Below are positions 60,991 to 64,000 of a stretch of 64,000 bases of DNA, piece after piece; position 1 is the stretch's first letter, and the number at the start of each line of letters is the position of its first letter. The stretch is from Phycisphaerae bacterium (GTDB lineage: Bacteria; Chloroflexota; Anaerolineae; 4572-78; J111): assembly GCA_028285035.1 (NCBI GenBank), contig JANQQF010000010.1:1-64000 (forward strand), read 5' to 3'. The position numbers were made by a program, and so were the translations under genes. Under the pieces are notes generated by a model that saw only the letters and a program-made list of their open reading frames with translations, had not been told where the DNA came from and ran no database searches.

Positions 60991-63972
60991 CTATCCACTT
61001 ATTTCCGGATTAGGATTAGTAATTTTCTCCAAATAAGTTGTGCGAGGCTTGGTATTCAACTCAGGCAACAAACCATAGTTTTCCTGGCGTGCCTTCAACT
61101 TAGATACTTGCGAGTTCGGATCATTGATATCACCGAAGACGATGGCATTGGTGGGGCAAGCCTGCTGACAGGCCGTTTGCACTTCACCATCCATAATTGA
61201 ACGCCCCTCGGTCTTGGCCGTGATGCGAGCCTCGTTGATCCGCTGTACACAATATGTACACTTTTCCATCACCCCGCGTGAACGAACCGTGACATCAGGG
61301 TTGTGCATCAACTTCAAAACAGGTGTTTCGGTATCTTGGTATTGATAGAAGTTAAAACGGCGCACTTTGTAGGGGCAATTATTGGCGCAATAACGGGTGC
61401 CGATACAACGATTGTAAACCATATCATTCAGCCCTTCATTGCTGTGAACCGTTGCTGCCGCTGGGCAAACTGGCTCACACGGCGCAGTTTCGCACTGCAT
61501 ACAAACGACAGGCTGATTAAGCGCGGCTGGGTTATCCAATTCACCCTCAAAGTAGCGGTCAATACGTATCCAATGCATCTCTCGCCCAATCGCAACTTCA
61601 TCTTTACCAACGATGGCGATATTGTTCTCCGCCTGACAGGCAGTTACACAAGCGTTACAGCCATTACAGCCACTCAAATCAACCACCATTCCCCAGGCGT
61701 AGCCATCATACTCGTGATCCTCACCCGAATAAATGCTAAGGTCACCATATTTACCACCGTGACTGTCAGCTTTACCGTCGTCTTTATCCGCCAGTGATTT
61801 CACTCGAATAATGTCGCGCCCTTCCATACTGTGATGATGCTGGGTTGTAGCCAGTTTGTAAGTATCACCGGTTGGGGTTATTTGTAGCCCAGAACCAAAC
61901 CAAAGGTTATCACTGGTTCGTAAGGCATAGGCATTGAACCCAACCCCCGTCCCAATATGCCCTTCTCTGGAATGACCATACCCTAAATGAATAGTTACAC
62001 AATCTTCGGCGTGCCCTGGTAAAATCCAAACAGGAGCGTCAACCTGACGATTTTGATAGCTCAACGTGACCATATCACCATTGGACACCCCCTGAGCTTC
62101 AGCCAATCGAGGACTCATTATTGCGGCATTATCCCAAGTTAGTTTTGTGAGCGGCTTGGGCAACTCTTCAAGCCAGCCATTGTTGGCATATTGTCCGTCC
62201 CAAATGGTTGGATCGGGTTGGAAGTTTAATTCAAGACCAGATACAGTAGCAGGTTCGGGTAGATCTAAATTGGCCTGCAACGAAACCGTTTTGGTAGGCA
62301 GGGCTGTGTTCGGCACAACACCGTCGTGAATGGCAGTTTGCCAGGCCGCTTCAAAATCATCGCCATCGAGTTGCGTTTGCCAGTAGGCTTGAACAGCATC
62401 ATAAGCCTCAGCAGACTCCCCCAGCAATTCGGCCAGAATTTCGTGAGCCGAGTGGTTTTCATATAGATGATCAATCAGAGGCTGCACAATAGTTGCAGTC
62501 CCATCCACGGCGCGGACATCACCCCAAGTTTCTAAAAAGTGGGTGATTGGAATATGCCATTGACACAACTCGGCGGTTTCATCAAAGTAGAGCCCCTGAT
62601 GAACCCGAAGATCCACGTGCTCCAAATGCGTAGCGAAATTCAATTCTACTGGGGCATCGTAGACCGGATTACCATCCAAAATCAACAAAACATTAACCCG
62701 GCCGTTCGCCATATCATCCACCAACCGCTGGAGCGATTCGATCTGATTGATCGGGTTGGCTTCAGCCGAGTCGGTGTAGGTCACAGTGGTGCCGACATTC
62801 CCCAAAACATCGTTCATGGCGTGGGCCAGCGCGTGAACTGCAGATGATTGGTAATCACCGGGCACCACCAAGCTGCGACCAGAATGGGCTTGTAAGTCAG
62901 CCACCAATGTTTCCAGCCACACCTCAAATTCAGCCGTTGAGCCATCGCCCACAGCCACATCAATCCCCAGCGCTGCGGCGAGGTGCCGGGTAAGAGTCTC
63001 AATTTTGGAGGGAGCCAAGGCCAAACGATGGTCAGCCATTGTTCCACTTGGGGTAGACATACTCTCCACCGCATAGAAGCGCGTCACTGTTTCGTCACTA
63101 TCAAGGTTAGCCCGTCGTTTATCAACAAAGTGCCGAGCATAACGAATTGCCCCTGGTGATGAAACAAAAATGTCCGCATCTAAGGACAACACCACATCCG
63201 CTTGATCGAAATGGTATTGAGGTTGCACTGGCTCACCAAAGGCCAGCATTGCGCCCTCTCGTGCATTGTCACGAGAAACAGGGTCATATTGGTGCCACTC
63301 AGACAGGGGGAAAATTTCACTGATCGCTTCCAACTGATGGGCCATTGTCGGCGAGGTTATAGTTCGGGTTAAAATGCGTAAGCCTGCACCTCGGTTGGAC
63401 CGTTGTGCTTCCAACACTGATTGGAGATCTTCCGTGAAGGTACTCCAGCTACTGATCCGATTGTCCTTGAACGGGACTTGGGAGCGTTTGGGATCGTACA
63501 GGCCCAAAATAGCGGCTTGGTTAATCGCGTTGGTGGCCCCTAAACTGGCAGGATGGTCTGGATTACCTTCAATTTTAGTTGGGCGTCCCAAATGGCTTTC
63601 AACGAGTAGCCCGGTAGCAAAACCACCTAATGCCATTGCGGTAGCATAGTACATTGGTTTGCCTGGAACGAGATCTTCTGGTTGTTCAGCGTAGGGAAAA
63701 ATCTTTTCTTCGGGCTGTCGGGTGAGGGGAGTACAGCCAGTGACTCCGGCCAAGGCCAGAGAGGCGCCCATCAAACGGAGGAAGTTGCGACGACTAATGG
63801 AGGGATCGTCAATGTGGGCGGCCCAGTTTGGCATCTCCTGTTTGAGGTGCCGTTCAAATTCCTCTGTTTCAGCCACCTCATCTAAACTCCGCCAATAGCG
63901 GCGTCCGTTTTGCTCAGATAATTTTTGGCGAATATCGACTAAATCAATCGGTTGTGAATTTTTTTGATTCAT
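60991..63972 (-). CDS. actB: Alternative complex III iron-sulfur subunit ActB
   Basis: A 993-residue fused subunit. A twin-Arg signal (SRRNFLRLMGASLALAGVTGC, about 40-60) also ends in a lipobox-like Cys. The molybdopterin-oxidoreductase-like part (about 80-740) keeps the fold but no clear cofactor ligand. The C-terminal part has four cluster motifs: CNGCNACVTAC (about 765), CMQCETAPCEPVC (about 825), CIGTRYCANNCP (about 855) and CTYCVQR with CQQACP (about 902-940). In CIGTRYC a Thr replaces the second Cys, which fits one [3Fe-4S] cluster. ActA should lie upstream, outside the window. Confidence 0.95.
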   Translation of the reverse strand: MNQKNSQPIDLVDIRQKLSEQNGRRYWRSLDEVAETEEFERHLKQEMPNWAAHIDDPSISRRNFLRLMGASLALAGVTGCTPLTRQPEEKIFPYAEQPEDLVPGKPMYYATAMALGGFATGLLVESHLGRPTKIEGNPDHPASLGATNAINQAAILGLYDPKRSQVPFKDNRISSWSTFTEDLQSVLEAQRSNRGAGLRILTRTITSPTMAHQLEAISEIFPLSEWHQYDPVSRDNAREGAMLAFGEPVQPQYHFDQADVVLSLDADIFVSSPGAIRYARHFVDKRRANLDSDETVTRFYAVESMSTPSGTMADHRLALAPSKIETLTRHLAAALGIDVAVGDGSTAEFEVWLETLVADLQAHSGRSLVVPGDYQSSAVHALAHAMNDVLGNVGTTVTYTDSAEANPINQIESLQRLVDDMANGRVNVLLILDGNPVYDAPVELNFATHLEHVDLRVHQGLYFDETAELCQWHIPITHFLETWGDVRAVDGTATIVQPLIDHLYENHSAHEILAELLGESAEAYDAVQAYWQTQLDGDDFEAAWQTAIHDGVVPNTALPTKTVSLQANLDLPEPATVSGLELNFQPDPTIWDGQYANNGWLEELPKPLTKLTWDNAAIMSPRLAEAQGVSNGDMVTLSYQNRQVDAPVWILPGHAEDCVTIHLGYGHSREGHIGTGVGFNAYALRTSDNLWFGSGLQITPTGDTYKLATTQHHHSMEGRDIIRVKSLADKDDGKADSHGGKYGDLSIYSGEDHEYDGYAWGMVVDLSGCNGCNACVTACQAENNIAIVGKDEVAIGREMHWIRIDRYFEGELDNPAALNQPVVCMQCETAPCEPVCPAAATVHSNEGLNDMVYNRCIGTRYCANNCPYKVRRFNFYQYQDTETPVLKLMHNPDVTVRSRGVMEKCTYCVQRINEARITAKTEGRSIMDGEVQTACQQACPTNAIVFGDINDPNSQVSKLKARQENYGLLPELNTKPRTTYLEKITNPNPEISG

Positions 63973-64000
63973 AATCTGTCCAAGTCTGTTTATCGGTGAC

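Overview
The window reads as a chromosome segment of an aerobic (at least facultatively) member of the Chloroflexota, most likely Anaerolineae-like in the broad sense. The evidence is indirect but consistent. An alternative complex III / caa3-type cytochrome oxidase operon fills the last 14 kb. Exported or membrane proteins carry Thr/Pro-rich PTPTATP-type linkers. There is a probable F420-dependent luciferase-like oxidoreductase, a translin-family protein, DUF3467, and lipoproteins with low-complexity Glu/Ala linkers. Base composition is moderate and genes lie on both strands in short operons. No rRNA, tRNA, CRISPR array or intact insertion sequence was seen.

Layout. 0.4-4.6 kb: YjbQ protein, membrane-anchored alpha/beta hydrolase, endonuclease V, SDR oxidoreductase, LLM oxidoreductase. 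4.7-7.7 kb: two adjacent, separately terminated, secreted triple-LysM proteins. 8.1-10.1 kb: GT39-type glycosyltransferase. 10.1-13.7 kb: a looser, gene-poor stretch (methyltransferase, GlsB-type membrane protein, glycerophosphodiesterase-like protein, a 57-residue membrane protein) with a duplicated palindromic repeat. 13.7-18.7 kb: second YjbQ, FGE-fold lipoprotein, TPR-lytic transglycosylase. 19-21.5 kb: pheA-aroF and ferritin. 21.7-27.1 kb: Thr/Pro-linker membrane protein, SSB, IclR regulator, UroD-family methyltransferase, then DUF3467-translin-membrane Cas4-like nuclease (the last split by an in-frame stop). 27.2-31.5 kb: RodZ-like protein, FemX-like protein, CrcB, NAD synthetase. 31.6-36 kb: PdtaS/PdtaR-like kinase-ANTAR pair, divergent from htpG. 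36-39.7 kb: amino-acid ABC ATPase and permease, TorD-like protein. 40-46 kb: small protein, murA, scpA, a coiled-coil membrane protein, a glycosyltransferase, a PH/transglutaminase-like protein. 46-49.1 kb: kinase-regulator-kinase operon. 49.5-64 kb: respiratory operon, read right to left: ActB, ActC, ActD, ActE, ActF, two small proteins, SCO, COX II, I, III, IV, DUF983, TlpA-like thioredoxin, SURF1. ActA would lie beyond the right edge.

How it works together. The terminal operon describes a complete quinol-to-oxygen route: ACIII oxidises quinol, its cytochrome c subunit passes electrons to the cytochrome c domain fused to COX II, and an A2-type oxidase (YSHPAVY motif instead of the usual Glu) reduces oxygen. 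SCO, a thiol-disulfide protein and SURF1 assemble the copper and haem centres. Several other genes concern the envelope (MurA, FemX-like, LysM, lytic transglycosylase, RodZ-like, glycosyltransferases).

Most interesting points: a promoter plus long terminator-like leader hairpin directly before the kinase-ANTAR operon, with a possible overlapping 18-codon leader ORF; a translin / membrane Cas4-like nuclease operon whose nuclease is interrupted by one in-frame TAA between two membrane helices; MurA with Asp in place of the fosfomycin-target Cys; short heptamer tandem repeats in several spacers; and two palindromic repeat families.
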